DNA of 64,000 nucleotides from Lumbricus terrestris (Eukaryota; Annelida; Clitellata; Crassiclitellata; Lumbricidae): NCBI GenBank assembly GCA_949752735.1, contig OX457053.1, positions 25,285,182 to 25,349,181 of the forward strand, read 5' to 3'. Shown piece by piece: positions 1 to 11,657 of this stretch (position 1 is its first letter; each line of letters starts with the position of its first letter). The notes under the pieces were generated by a model. It saw only the letters and a program-made list of their open reading frames with translations, ran no database searches and was not told where the DNA came from. The position numbers and the translations under genes were made by a program.

Positions 1-19
1 TTGACGATAGATAAACAAG

Positions 20-492
20 GACGGAGACAGAGACAGAGATTGAGACAGAGAGAGACAAAGACAGAGCGAGACAGCGAGAGAGCGAACGAGAGAGAAACCA
101 GACAAGAATGACCGAGACAGAAATACAGACAACTAGACAGAAGATGAGGCATCAAGAATGGGATAATAGAGACATTTTTATTCCCGAGGTCAACCGTGGA
201 ATATTTGCTCCTTAATTTGTCGGCAAATGGTAGTTTGTCGGCTATTGGAAGTTTTGGCGGCTAATGGTAGTTTTGTCGGTTATTGGATGTTTTGTCGGCT
301 AATGGTCGAAACGGAGTCATCACCATAAGATGCATTAGCACGAGAAGCAGCAGGTGCTCGTATCGCCGCCAATCAAATCACGAACGTGTATAGACTACTC
401 CTGGCGGAATCTAATCGTTCCCAGACTTCCTGCTTTCTATAAGATCACCCACCACCCGCATTGCCTCTTAGAGGTTATATCTCCAATCTCTA

Positions 493-527
<35 letters not shown>

Positions 528-655
528 CTCTCCTCTCCTTCCCTATCTCCTCGCTTACGCTGCTTCTCTCAGTCAGTCAGTCAGTCAGTCAGTCAGTCAG
601 TCAGTCAATCAGTCAGTCAGTCAGTCAGTTAGTCAAGCAGTCAGTCAGTACAATA
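20..655. repeat. Low-complexity head of unit 1 (GAGACA, TTTGTCGG motif, CT, CAGT)
   Basis: A degenerate GAGACA tract (about 20-130) is followed by four copies of a TTTGTCGGCTAATGGTAG-like motif (about 215-310), a CT tract (about 496-525) and a CAGT array (about 565-655). The same series opens units 2 and 3 with different array lengths. Confidence 0.85.
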
Positions 656-1638
656 CAATATATACAACTGAAATTTGACAATGCCCTCATTACAAAGCTC
701 AGAAGCGCACATCGAAGTTCGGCAGCCATTAAAAACTATCTATAGGTAGTCTGGAAAGAGGTAAGTTTTCAGTTTAGAGCGAAAGACAATCTCGCTACAA
801 GAGTTACGAACATAAGAAGAGAGAAAGTTCCAGATGAAGGGGCCAGCAAAATAATGTGAAAGAACGACGGCCAAAGACAGGACGTTTACCAGGAACTACA
901 TATATACAGTACTTTCCAGCGGATGCTGATCGAAGAAAAGAGCGACCTTTAACAGAGTTACACGTTGTGTCCAAGGAAGATAAGTAGGATGGGAGGTGAT
1001 CAGCGCATGCTTCGTACATGAGAAGTGCCAGCTTTAAGCGAATGCATGCACTCGCATTTAGGAAACCAGTGTAGAGAGCGGAGAACTGGTGTGATGTGGT
1101 CTCGGTAAGAGAGTCCAAGAGACCAAGACATAGTTTTGCAGCTTGATGACGTATTCTAGTTGGATGAGTTAGAGGAAGAAGTGTGCATTTAGGGCGACAG
1201 TAGGTACCGAGTTGCAGTAGTCAAGTCGCGTTAAAATAAGGCAGTGAATCAGTGTTTTCAGTGATGCTGAGTCAAGAGTATACAGCGGAGCTGTCTGATT
1301 CTCCTTAGATGAAACAAACATGCCCGAGAGATGGCTGCTGTCTGAAGTTTGAGGGAAAGTGATGAGGCAAGGATGACTCCAAGATCCCACATAGTAGACG
1401 AAGAAGAGAGTAGAGAAGAGGAAGTACAAAGTGAGAGTTGAGCACACTGTAGGAGCTTAGAAGAACGATCAAACCAGATTAGCTCAGATTTTCAAGGGTT
1501 ATATTTAAGGCGCATAGACAGACTCCATAGTATGATGTCATCAATGCAGGCTCGAAGTCTCTTTGTAGCATTTGCGACGTCATTTTAAGCGCACATGTAC
1601 ATAGAGCTGCGTATCATCAGCACAATATAGCCTGAGGA
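652..1638 (-). mobile_element. Degraded CR1/L2-type LINE 3' fragment
   Basis: Read on the minus strand, broken frames give a YCADDTQLY reverse transcriptase motif C near 1,620, then an LTRLDYCNS motif (about 1,230) and an LRSAS...RSFTLFCWPLHLE tail. These are the usual C-terminal landmarks of CR1/L2-group reverse transcriptases. The 3' end near 652 is AT-rich and abuts the CAGT array. Units 2 and 3 have CT-rich DNA in the corresponding place, so this is specific to unit 1. Several frameshifts and stops make it non-functional. Confidence 0.7.
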
Positions 1639-2884
1639 TTAGATTACACCGTTCGAACACTTACAATACTGAATCTGCCTAATTCTTTAAGATGATAAAG
1701 ATGCCATTAAGAGTGAGACCCAAAGATGATACCTGGTAGATGAAGACTTCACTGAATACTTATCTTACCTGTGCATGATGTTATATAGGTGAATTAAATG
1801 TATGTTCTATATAATGCAACCAATCGCATCTTAGCCTGTAACCTGTGCCTGATGAAGAGGAGGGGCCTCTCTTAGCTGTAGCCACTAATATAGGCCTATG
1901 ACTGAAGTGAGATAGAACACGGATGATTTGCATCTCTGTGTCTTATTGCGCGTATGACCTGTAGGGCAGTGTAGGTATGTCGAAGAGAAGAGCCTTTACG
2001 TAGGTAGGTAATTGCAGTTTACCGTCACCGTGTGGTTACAAATGTAATGTAATGTAAATCTTCGAGAATTTCTCAGCGCCCACAAAAGACACGTCACCGT
2101 CTATAAGCCCATCATGTTTACTAAAGAGCATGAACTACGCGTAAGAATGTATTTGTAACTATAGAGAATAAAAAGCTTCAGACGCTATAATAGTACAGTG
2201 ACAGCAGGAACAAACGACAAACAATATTCAAATAATTAATCATTCGGAGCATTTCTTAAAATTATATAGTACTTAGATATATGTTTAACTTGATTACGGT
2301 ACTTTCATATTGGCCTACAAGCAAAGTTGTCAATAACAATAATTGAAGTCGACCAGCGAAGATAAAGCCGCCCTACTGCAGTAATTTTCAACTGGGGTTC
2401 CGCGGAACCCAAGGGTCATACTGCGGACGTCGGACAGGGAAGTTTGTTGGAAAATTTTATGGCGCCAACTCAAATTACAAAGGTATTAGACCTAGCAATG
2501 AGTAGATCTCTCGCAGCTTTCAATCATTTTCGCTTAAAATAACATTATTACGTGAATGCATTGTTGTTTTATATAATTATATTAATGTTGTTTTGTATAA
2601 CTATGTCGCTATAGCTCATTACTTGTTATTCGGAGAGCACATGCATTATATGGGAATATATAGGTCTTTAAGCATAGATTGCTTATACTGTACAGTGAGC
2701 TTCCATCAATCAATGTCGAACAATCACAAACAAAGCATTTTAATAATTGGCTTTAAGCTATTTGGACTCTTCTGAACAAACAAATTCTGCTGAGCACTAA
2801 GACCCACGAGCTGTTTGATTCATTCTTCTTTTCAGTCGTTCATTCGAAAGCCAGTGGTTAAATTTATTATCCATTGGTAGGGCG
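1639..2884. other. Non-genic unit DNA with counterparts in units 2 and 3
   Basis: This stretch aligns to about 13,620-15,420 and 31,340-31,905. I see no gene in it. Comparison with unit 2 gives three empty sites for micro-insertions, at 2,137, 2,676 and 2,687. Confidence 0.6.
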
Positions 2885-3190
2885 TAAGTAAAGTAAAGTC
2901 CATCCAGTTCCATGTGGAAGACAGTGGAACATAGGGAGGCGCTCATTTCCTTTTCAATGGCCTTGAGCCAGCAATGGACGAATTCCAAGGTCCCGAATAC
3001 GAGGCCAGTGCATCGCAAGGCTTGCCGTTTACTTCCCAGCATACGCCTGTACCAAATTATACTGCTTGGTGACAGAGGCACGTGTTCGCTAACAACTTGC
3101 ACAAGGTCGTTACCCGGAGTCGAACCCGCAATCGCTTGCTCCGTGAGCAAGCTCCTTACCTACAGGCTACGGTACCTCGACCCGGACCAC
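2885..3190 (-). mobile_element. tRNA-derived SINE-like repeat
   Basis: On the minus strand the sequence holds a good RNA polymerase III B box (CGGGTTCGACTCC, complement near 3,115-3,128) and an upstream A-box-like stretch. It is followed by a body with the motif AACTTGCACAAGGTCGTTACC on the plus strand. Related copies lie at 15,425-15,690, at 32,930-33,005 (head only, opposite orientation) and, more distantly, at 35,110-35,475. The family assignment is inferred from the box motifs and the multiple copies. Confidence 0.5.
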
Positions 3191-3229
3191 CATGGACTAT
3201 TCTTACGGAGAACCCTTTTTACTCAACGC

Positions 3230-3390
3230 ATTTGATCCTGATCCTATGGTAACTCGACTCGGACCACCACGTACTCTCACGGACAACCCTTGTAACTCAA
3301 CGCAGCGCTCGTGAATAAGCCGGTGCCCCGCGCTTGGCTTTGCAGTGGCGCTTTAGAAATTAGGAGCTTACGATTACGATTACGACGTTA
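3230..3390. repeat. Dispersed repeat shared with 9,488-9,645
   Basis: The stretch starting ATCCTATGGTAACTCGAC and ending around GCTTTAGAAAT recurs at 9,488-9,645 inside the same unit. I could not assign it to an element class. Confidence 0.55.
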
Positions 3391-3918
3391 CCGAGTCGCA
3401 CTATTAGGGACTAGCGGATAGTAATTCGATTTTTTGCAAATGAAAGCCTCAGTCTTAAGCCTTTAGAATATTTAACCGACAGACATATAATAATAATTAT
3501 TATCATACTCGCTATTTGTTCTTCGGAAAATTACATAAGATGTGCGAAACAAAAATCATGCAAATGTGTGATTGCTGTGACAGCAGCACTTTTTCAGGTG
3601 CAGCGACGTAACCAGCAAACGAAGCTAAAATTCTCCAAATAAGCTGAAGCTTATGTGCAAATGGCGGTTGAGACCCAAACGATTTTTATGCAGAGGACGA
3701 ATCGTTATGTGTCTGCCAATAGGCCTACAATCACTACATGTACGTGACGTGTTTTGTATCTACGATGCTTCCAGGATATAAACCAGACACAAAAAAGTTT
3801 CGCAGAAAACCTGACGAAGGATAGGCCTATACTTTAACTGTCACCGGTGATCTTCAATAAAAATTTCCCAATGTTCATGCATTGCTACGCTACGAATCTG
3901 CGTACGTAAACCTACACG

Positions 3919-4113
3919 TGCCTGATACTGTCCATCTTCGCTGGTGAAAGATCCTTCAGCAAACTGGCTTCGCTGAAGAACGAGCTGCGACGAACAATGA
4001 CCGCAGATAAACTCCTAATTGCGCTGGAACTTCTCAGTGTTGAGAGTCATGATCTCTTAGACACTGTTTCTGTCAATACCTTTCTTGACCAGCTTGCATA
4101 CTGCCAAGAGTAG
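3919..4113 (+). pseudogene. hAT transposase C-terminal dimerisation domain fragment
   Basis: The plus-strand frame that ends at the TAG at 4,111-4,113 contains AGERSFSKLASLKNELRRTM followed by a leucine-rich LLIALELLSVES segment. This is the signature of the hAT-family C-terminal dimerisation domain (SGERSFSKL followed by an LRSTM-type block). Only about 60 codons remain, with no catalytic core upstream. Unit 2 diverges at this point, just after ACCTACACGTG. The fragment differs from the hAT relic at 19,199, so these are two hAT lineages. Confidence 0.75.
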
Positions 4114-4339
4114 AAAAATGTGAACCATAGTCGATCGGATTTAAACCGTCACAACGGTTAAATTGAACAATATCAACTGCACCGACGTTTGTAATAGCCC
4201 AACAAATCTGATGACCTTTTTAAAGTCCTTCGGTCGATATCTCCTGAAAACACACCGTCATCTCCCGACAAAAGTCCCTTTTTGGGGACTTCTTGGGCGC
4301 TTAACCGGAACGTTTCATCCACGGACGGAAATTTAAGGA

Positions 4340-4895
4340 ATTAAAGAACATTTAATCCTATAAAATACGCAATCCAGTGGATAAAAAAAGTAAAAAATAT
4401 TTGAAATAAAATAGATATGATATAAGAATACATAGCCTAAGCCTATAAAACATGCAATTAAATAGACATAAAAGAACACATAGGCCTATAAAACATGGAT
4501 AAATCGATATAAAAACTGAAATACTTGGAGTAAAATAGATATCACATAAGAACACATTATAAAACATTCAATTAAATATCATAAAAGAACACATATTAAG
4601 CCTAGAAAACATGCAATTAAATATCATAAAAGAACACACAAGCCTATAAAACATGGATAAATATATAGCTCCCTTAGCCCCTGATAAACTCCACCCATGC
4701 CTGCCCGACTAATGTACAAATCATATTATTCTCTATTAACCGCCAGTGGATGAACCGTCCGGGTATGAACCGTCCACTGGATGAATCGTCCGGGGATGAA
4801 CCGTCTACTGGATGAATCGTCCGGGAATGAACCATCCACTGGATGAACCGTCCGGGGATGAATCGTCCGGGGATTAAACGTCCTGGAATCCCTAC
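4340..4895. repeat. Two degenerate minisatellites
   Basis: From 4,340 to 4,690 an AT-rich unit of roughly 55-65 bp (AACACATAGGCCTATAAAAC, CATGCAATTAAATA) repeats with variation. From about 4,735 to 4,895 a 14 bp unit of the form GATGAACCGTCCGG or GATGAACCGTCCAC alternates about ten times. No gene is seen. Confidence 0.75.
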
Positions 4896-5082
4896 TAGAT
4901 GAGATAAGAGGAATTCATAACCAAAAACAGCGAGTATAATGATCTTTCAGTTTAAATAAACTTAAACTGTCTATATATATATATATAGTGGTTAAATTTC
5001 TCACCCAGAGGTGAGTCTTTTAGGCTATGCCGGATTTTTAAAATCTAAAACTGAAGTCAATCTGACGAATATAAAATTATAA

Positions 5083-5927
5083 ACATGAGCCTTAGGAACA
5101 TGGATGTCGTATAACCGACTACGCCTAAACCCAACTAAGACTAAATTTATCTGGCTGGCCAATCGTAAGCAACTTGCTAAAATTGACTTCGATGCACTTG
5201 TGACTGAATTCCCCACTTACACTTTCTCAAATACGGTCCGTGACCTTGGTGTCCTGTTGGACCAAAAGCTCACATTTGCTCCTCACATTCACCGACTTGC
5301 TCGAGACTGTTACTATCAACTGCGTCAGCTTCGCACAATTGCTCGTTCACTGACATCTAGTACTCTCACCACTCTGGTCCATTCCTTCATTACTTCCCGT
5401 CTTGACTATTGCTCGTCACTTTACTCTGGCCTCCCATCCAATCGAATAATGTGCTTAAACAGAGTCTTACGCTCTGCAACACGTTTAATTGGACATATCC
5501 CTAAATTTGATCATGTATCCAGCTATATGCTGGAGACATTACACTGGCTTCCTACTCGGCAGCGCATTGAATTTAGGATCGCTGCCCTAGTTAGGCAATG
5601 CCAGCTTGGAATTGCCCCACACTACTTGCAAGAGCTTTGTTGCTCCACTAGTACCCAAGACCACCGCCCTCTCCGTTCTGCACAGAAGGGATTGCTATTG
5701 GTCCCTTTTGCACGAACTGCAACGATGTAGCATAGAGCATTTTCTGTGATCGGCCCAGTTGTCTGGAATGGGCTCCCACAGGAGCTACGTCTACTTGCTG
5801 GGGTTATTACTGAAGCATTCTTTATTAAACTCAAAACTGTCCTTTTTTCCGTGCTAGAATCGGGAGCGCTTCTGAGTAGTCCCCTTGAAGAAGCGCTATA
5901 CAAATTCCTGAATGAATGAATGAATAA
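5083..5927 (+). mobile_element. 5'-truncated CR1/L2-type LINE, precise insertion
   Basis: The open frame at 5,104-5,730 has the C-terminal region of a CR1/L2-group reverse transcriptase. Visible marks are LRLNPTKTKFIW, VRDLGVLLDQKL, TSRLDYCSSLYSGLP, LHWLPTRQRIEFRI and a terminal LRSAQKGLLLVP. The catalytic palm (YADD) is missing, so the copy is 5'-truncated. Beyond the stop the homologous region continues (WNGLPQEL-like coding, then a GCGCTATACAAATTC end and a GAATGAATGAAT tail), which is a typical 3' end for the group. Unit 2 has the uninterrupted site (ATTATAA joined to TCCTACCC at 18,397/18,398), so the boundaries are known to within a base or two. It cannot move by itself. Confidence 0.88.
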
Positions 5928-6833
5928 TCCTACCCAGTTAGTAGCCTAAGGCTTACATTAAATTGACATCGGGCCGATGTCAATTTGACGTCTTACAGAC
6001 CTACAACGCGAGGTCTCATCGGTGACTTAAATCTCGCCTTTAACATGTGAAGTTGCAACTCGTAGCTGCAGCCCTTCAAAATGCGAGGCATCTCCTAGGC
6101 CTATTGTGAAACTAGATCACGTGGTGAGCTATAGGCCTACTCTGAATTCGCAATTCAGAAAACACATGGAAAGTCGTAGGCGTCAGTTTTCCCCATGTTA
6201 CCATGTAAAGAATTTGTTATCGAAGTTGCAGAAGCAGGTTTAAAATTTCAGGTTAAAAACGATATTTAATATCGTTCCTAAAGAAAAATGTGTCATGTCG
6301 CCCTAATACTACGCCGTAGCTTTTTTAACGTGCAGTTCTACACAAAATGTGCAGTTGTAAATGAATTTGTGCACTTCTGAAAGCAATCCTGTGTAGTAAT
6401 AATCATTAGAAAAAGGTAAGTGCAATCGTCGGTTTACCACGGAAGAGCGAAAGCGAACGAAGGTGTTGTGCAATATATGAGCTACTGGGTAAATTCCATG
6501 ATTTATTTCGATAAAACCCACACTAGATTAAAACTGCTGGTTGTGCAGTTCCACAAATTTCTTTACCAAGGTCTTTACTGCGAAACCTAGAGCTATTTAA
6601 TATTTAACATTACAACGGATGTAAGATTAAACAGACAGCTTGTGTGGAATCGAAATGTATTATAGCCTACATTGAATGAGAAACGCTGTTGTCGGATTTG
6701 TATATAGACTTTTTCTGAACCATCATAACGCAACAAACAAATGAACGCTACAACAGTAGGCTAAACCAGAAGTCCTGCAACTCGATGAAGTGCAATGAAA
6801 ATGCAGCGACATAGAAACGACAGCCGTCGATTT

Positions 6834-9800
6834 TCATTTCCCGAACATCGACGCGGTGCGACATTTGCAATACGCGCTCAATAATGGACAATAGCACGTG
6901 TAGCCAGCACAGCACTGAAGAATTGGCTCTTTCCTCGTCGTTGAACACAAGTCGTCAAGACGACCACACAATTCGACCCTGCTCATCAACAACGACAGCA
7001 ACAGCAAACAGCTTAACTTCATTAACGCTAATAATTGAATGGTATACTATAGGCTGTAGTAAAATGTTCTGTACAATGTTAGCTTAGCTGTTTAAGTTGC
7101 GTCTGTGTCAGCTTAATAGGCCTACTTCTAATAATGATACTAAACGAATTGATTTATCGAACTGGTTGGTTGATTGACTGACTGGCTGATTGATTGATTG
7201 ATTGATTGATTGGCTGATTGACTGATTGATTGATTGACTGATCGATCGATTGACTTGACTTGATTATGAGTTGGTTGTGGTGTGTCATCGGTCGATGCCT
7301 CGTACGTTAGTCGCCATGGTTCGTTAGAAGTCACTAATCTTTACGATTAACTGAAATAAAATGTTTCATGCTACGATGATGCTATGTTATACTTCTAGTT
7401 TTAGTTAATTTAAATAACACGACTCGGGATCGTCTAAGGCGGCTTTCCCCCCATAAAATGTGCTATGCAAATCTGATACTACAATTGCAATGAGAACTTT
7501 ATACTGCCTCAGATTTTTATATGCATTTTTCTGAGAAGCCGTAACAAAGCAGACTGAACATGGATAGGATAATGGAGACGAGAGCTACTACCAAAGGGAA
7601 TACTACATGTATACTATACTTTGGTTTAGGAGGACGTTTTTGCCGGGATGAAAATTCTAATGTTCCTGCTGCAGACATTCGTGACATGTTGACGGCTCCA
7701 CTCTTCGGAGGATGCTGCTGATGCTGATCCTTGCCATCTGCGGAGAAAAAGATGCCAAGACTGTTATTGTCAATGGCGAGTCGTTCGTCTCTAAGTCAGT
7801 TTCGTGATCTGGTTTTGCAATTGATCATCTGCATTCGATTTTTATCATAGTTTTTCGGTTCCTACTCTTCTCAGAAATATCACGTTTTCGTTCCTTATTT
7901 CTTTCATCACGTTTGCTTCGCATCTCTATTTTTATGTGACCTCAATTTTTTTTTGCTTATTTGCTGTCTGTAATTATTTTGTGTAATTTTTATTCCGCAA
8001 GTTATAGCGGCAATGCTTATAATAACAATGATGCTGATGTCGATGATGAAGATGATGATCACGATAAAGATAGCAATTATGATATTAGTATAGTAGTAAG
8101 GGTATTGGCAGGGGCTTCTATCCCCCCTTAGCAACCGGGCGCAATCCATTTTCTTTCCCTTCCATTTTCTGGACCGGCCTTCCTCTATGTATGCAATATG
8201 ATGCAATCTACTAAACGCATGCCCTCCTCTAGTGTGGGAATGAAGGTTTGTTTGGAGAGGGACAAATGAGCATCCAGCAGACGATCGCCGAAGCATGTGT
8301 AGCGCCGAGAAGGGACCTGGTATGGGGAGAGAATGTGTCCCTCCCCATTAGAAAATTTTGCGATTTCCGCATTGCAATTACAGCATTTTAAGCTGTACTC
8401 TTAGCAAAATTACTCTACTGTTTTAGTGGAGGAATTGCTGCCAAAATTGGGCAGCCATATGTTTTGCGCCTCTGATCAGTGTGCACTCGAGAGGCGTTAC
8501 ATAAATGTTTAGTGCGCAACGCAATACAATAAAATACCATGTAAGTTCTACATTGTAAGCCTACGTAATAATGATGTTGCTTTACTAAGTGTTCCAGGAC
8601 CAAATTTGACTGTTTGAAATTTGAAAGATAACATTGGAGAGAAGCCATTTCGTTGTGCAAAATAGTATTTGTACTAACATTATTTTTTTCAAATATAATA
8701 TGATTGTATTATTTATTAAAATAGTAAAAGCATAATTATATTCATGTAATAGGAAATTTTGTATAGTATATATATTATAGCTGTTATAGCAGTTCATGTA
8801 ATTCAAAAATGCAGATAGTAGCCTAACTAAAACTCAAAGTGTAGGCTATAAAGTGTATACATTTTGCTAAAAACTATTAGGCCTACCATTTTGTCCAAAT
8901 TTATATGGAGGGGAAGTATTTCTGGGGATGGGATCTTCCATTACTATCTTCCTTTAGTGATGCCTAGATTGAACGCTGCCCTCCATGTCCAACCTTTTCC
9001 CCCCCAACCGACGTGAATTTTGCCTGTCTTCTGATTCCCCCCCCTATTTTTCACTGGGCGCAAGCTGCGCCCGCCAAGTATAGGGATAGAAGCCCCTGGG
9101 TATTGGTATTATTGGTAGTAGTAATATCAGCGGTAGCAGCAGTAGTGGCAGCAGTGGCGTAGCCATGAATTTTTCATGGGGTATGGTTTGTTTTTGCCTG
9201 GCCGGATACCCTTTCTGAAACCAACCCAACAGTATTACAGTAAATAAAAAGGGAATAAAGTAACAAAGGAAATAAAGTAAGAAAAACAATTGTTACTGCA
9301 AGCAATTGTTTCGTTTTTCTTATTTAAGCAGATAAATAATTATAACCTTTAAATTCCCCCCCCTAGGCCAATGGGGGGTTTAACCCCCGAAACTCCCTTG
9401 GCTACGCCACTGAGTGGCAGTTGTAACGGTAGTTGTAGTGGTAGCGGTAGTCGTAGTGGAAATGGTAGTGACAGTATTAGTAGAAGTTTATCCTATGGTA
9501 ACTCGACCCGGACCACCACGGACTACTCTTACGGACAACCCTTTTGACTCAAGTCACTCACCGTAGCGCTCTTGAATAAGCTGATGGCCCGCACTTGGGT
9601 TTCGAGTAACGCTTTAGAAATCTGGGGCCACATGCATAAGAAGGTATAACTCTAATTCCTATAGCTTAAATTTGTCTTTGGGATAGTTCTGGGTTAATTC
9701 GGTATGACTGAATAACCTGACCTGATATTTAACCTGCTTCTTTGCAGAAGCAGGTTAAGTATTGTTTCCTCAAGGAAAATGTGTCGTATCGCCCTGATGC

Positions 9801-10054
9801 TCCGCCATGGATTTTGTAACGTGCAGTTCTACACAAAATGTGCAGTTGATGTCGGGACAGGCTATGTCGGGTATAGGCTCTACACAGGATTAGTCTATGC
9901 CTGGTCATATGCTTACGGCCACTGGAGATTACGATTACGATTAGTTGCAGTAGCAGAAGTGTATGTAGTTATAATAGACAGTATACTACTAGTGGTGGTG
10001 GTGGTGGTGGTGGTGGTGGTGGTGGTGGTGGTGGTGGTGGTGGTGGTGGTGGTG

Positions 10055-10150
<96 letters not shown>

Positions 10151-10553
10151 CTAGTAGTACTAGTAGTAGTACTTAGTAGCGACGACAATGATGATGGTGA
10201 TGGTGATGGTTATTGGCGTGACGATGACGACGATAGTAAGAATCTTGGTAACAGCGACGATGGAAGATAATAATGAAGCCGATGATGAGGATGCATGCTG
10301 TAGGCCCTATCTTCAGAGAAGTGGCTCTCATCGTGACTGTTCTGTCTGTCTATCGCCTAATGATGGTGGCACCCCTCTGGGTCTTTGTGGAGCCCGGTTT
10401 GTTACTCTGTCTCCAGTAGGGTATACTTGTCTCTTTGTATATGCTGCTGCTAATTACAGACCCACCTGCGTCTGGTTGCCATGGAGTTGACACGTAGACA
10501 TCAAAGAGCGATGCCGACAGCAGCAGCAGTATCAGAAACCTGTTTGAGTTCAT
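6834..10553 (-). CDS. Gene A: secreted cysteine-knot-like peptide precursor, 3 exons
   Basis: This is a predicted small secreted peptide gene. Exon 1 (CDS 10,553-10,466) starts MNSNRF and encodes a hydrophobic signal peptide. It ends at a CAG|GTGGGT donor in phase 1, and a possible acceptor at 10,573-10,574 suggests an upstream 5' UTR exon. Exon 2 (7,737-7,620) follows a TTTTTCTCCGCAG acceptor and encodes a hydrophilic His/Gln/Ser propeptide with a basic RQKR site, ending in phase 2. Exon 3 (6,978-6,834) follows a T-rich acceptor and encodes the mature peptide: eight cysteines spaced C-x6-C-x10-CC-x4-C-x-C-x6-C-x-C, ending FGK, a possible amidation signal. The parts sum to 117 codons with matching phases. 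The spacing resembles agatoxin-type knottins, found in arthropod neuropeptides and in venoms; which role applies here is unknown. A weak AATAAA lies near 6,507. Intron 1 holds two hAT-type MITEs. Exon 3 also has an in-frame upstream ATG at 7,020-7,022, so a one-exon model remains an alternative. Confidence 0.72.
7140..7262. repeat. TGAT/TGAC tetranucleotide tract in intron 2 of gene A
   Basis: This is an imperfect TGATTGATTGAC tract, the complement of the CAAT/CAGT arrays elsewhere. A shorter counterpart lies at 21,255-21,330 in gene B. Confidence 0.85.
8109..9098. mobile_element. Non-autonomous hAT-type element, 990 bp
   Basis: The termini are inverted repeats beginning CAGGGGCTTCTATCCC (left) and ending GGGATAGAAGCCCCTG (right). 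A perfect 8 bp target duplication GGTATTGG flanks it at 8,101-8,108 and 9,099-9,106. CAG-type termini plus an 8 bp duplication are diagnostic of the hAT superfamily. The AT-rich interior has no transposase-like frame. It sits in intron 1 of gene A. Confidence 0.9.
9152..9412. mobile_element. hAT-type MITE, 261 bp
   Basis: It has terminal inverted repeats CAGTGGCGTAGCCA and TTGGCTACGCCACTG, with a perfect 8 bp target duplication AGTGGCAG at 9,144-9,151 and 9,413-9,420. CAGTGGCGTAGCCA is a recurrent hAT MITE terminus in animals. It lies only 53 bp from the previous element, in the same intron. Confidence 0.92.
9989..10165. repeat. GGT then AGT trinucleotide array
   Basis: A run of GGT (about 9,995-10,063) passes into AGT (about 10,064-10,165). 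The homologous place in unit 2 (25,565-25,860) is nearly all AGT/AGC. It lies in intron 1 of gene A. Confidence 0.95.
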
Positions 10554-10629
10554 GTTGGAGGGAGGCTTTGTGCTGGAAAATAAAATCACAGAAATCCGTT
10601 CAACCTCTTAGCAACCGCTGATTCATTTG

Positions 10630-10880
10630 TCTGTCTAAAAAAGCAGACGAAGACAGACAGACGATAGACAGACAGAGACGGAGACAGTTACAGAGACAGC
10701 CACAGAGACAGATACAGCCACAGAGACAGAGACAGATACAGAGAGAGAGACCGAGACAGAGAGACACAGAGACAGAGACGGACAGAGACAGTGGGACAGA
10801 CAGAAAGAGAGACAGACAGAGTGATACAGAGAGAGCGAGACAGCGAGAGAGCGGGAGAGAAACCAGACAAGAAAGACCGA
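10630..10880. repeat. Degenerate GAGACA tract
   Basis: This is an imperfect GAGACAGAGACA tract between the gene A first exon and the TTTGTCGG motif block. Its counterparts are at 20-130 and 26,330-26,450. Confidence 0.9.
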
Positions 10881-11293
10881 GACAGAAATACAGGCAACTA
10901 AACGGAACATGAGGCATAAGAATGGGATCATAGGGCCAGTTACTTCCGAGGTCAACCATGGGTAATTTGTTCCTTATGTTGTCGGCTAATGGTAGTTTTG
11001 CCGACTAATGGTAGTTTTGTCGGCTGATGGTAGTTTTGTCGGCCATTGGTCGAAACGGAGTCATCACGATAAGAAGCATTTGCACGAGAAGCAGCAGGTG
11101 CTCGAAGCGCCGCCAAGTAAGTCACGAACGGGTGTAGGTTTTTCCATGTAATATTTAATTGTTCCCAGCCTTCCTGCTTTCTACAACATCACCCACCACC
11201 CGTCTTGCCTCTAAGAGGTTATCTCTCGAATCTCCAATCCTGTCTTTCTACCTCCAATTTTTCCTTCCCTATCTTCTCGCTTCGGTTATCTTC

Positions 11294-11657
<364 letters not shown>

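Larger units (their letters stand above)
1..10659. repeat. Tandem segmental duplication, unit 1
   Basis: The order of landmarks here is repeated twice more downstream. The GAGACA-rich head, the TTTGTCGGCTAATGGTAG motif block, the CAGT array, the paragraph around 1,640-2,200, the tRNA-like stretch near 3,130, the AT-run near 4,970 and the last exon of the peptide gene all have counterparts in unit 2, and many in unit 3. Position 1 aligns to about 10,660 and 26,340, so the window opens just past the place where exon 1 of another gene copy would lie. Non-genic stretches remain clearly alignable by eye, with indels. Unit-specific differences are mostly mobile elements. Confidence 0.85.

Noticed and set aside
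6834..7022. Single-exon reading of the cysteine-rich peptide starting at the ATG at 7,022
   Set aside because: The leader-like part coincides with a T-rich stretch ending in CAG, a good acceptor. The sister copy has lost this ATG while keeping the acceptor and the cysteine frame. The three-exon model is in phase in both copies. It is kept as an alternative, not excluded.
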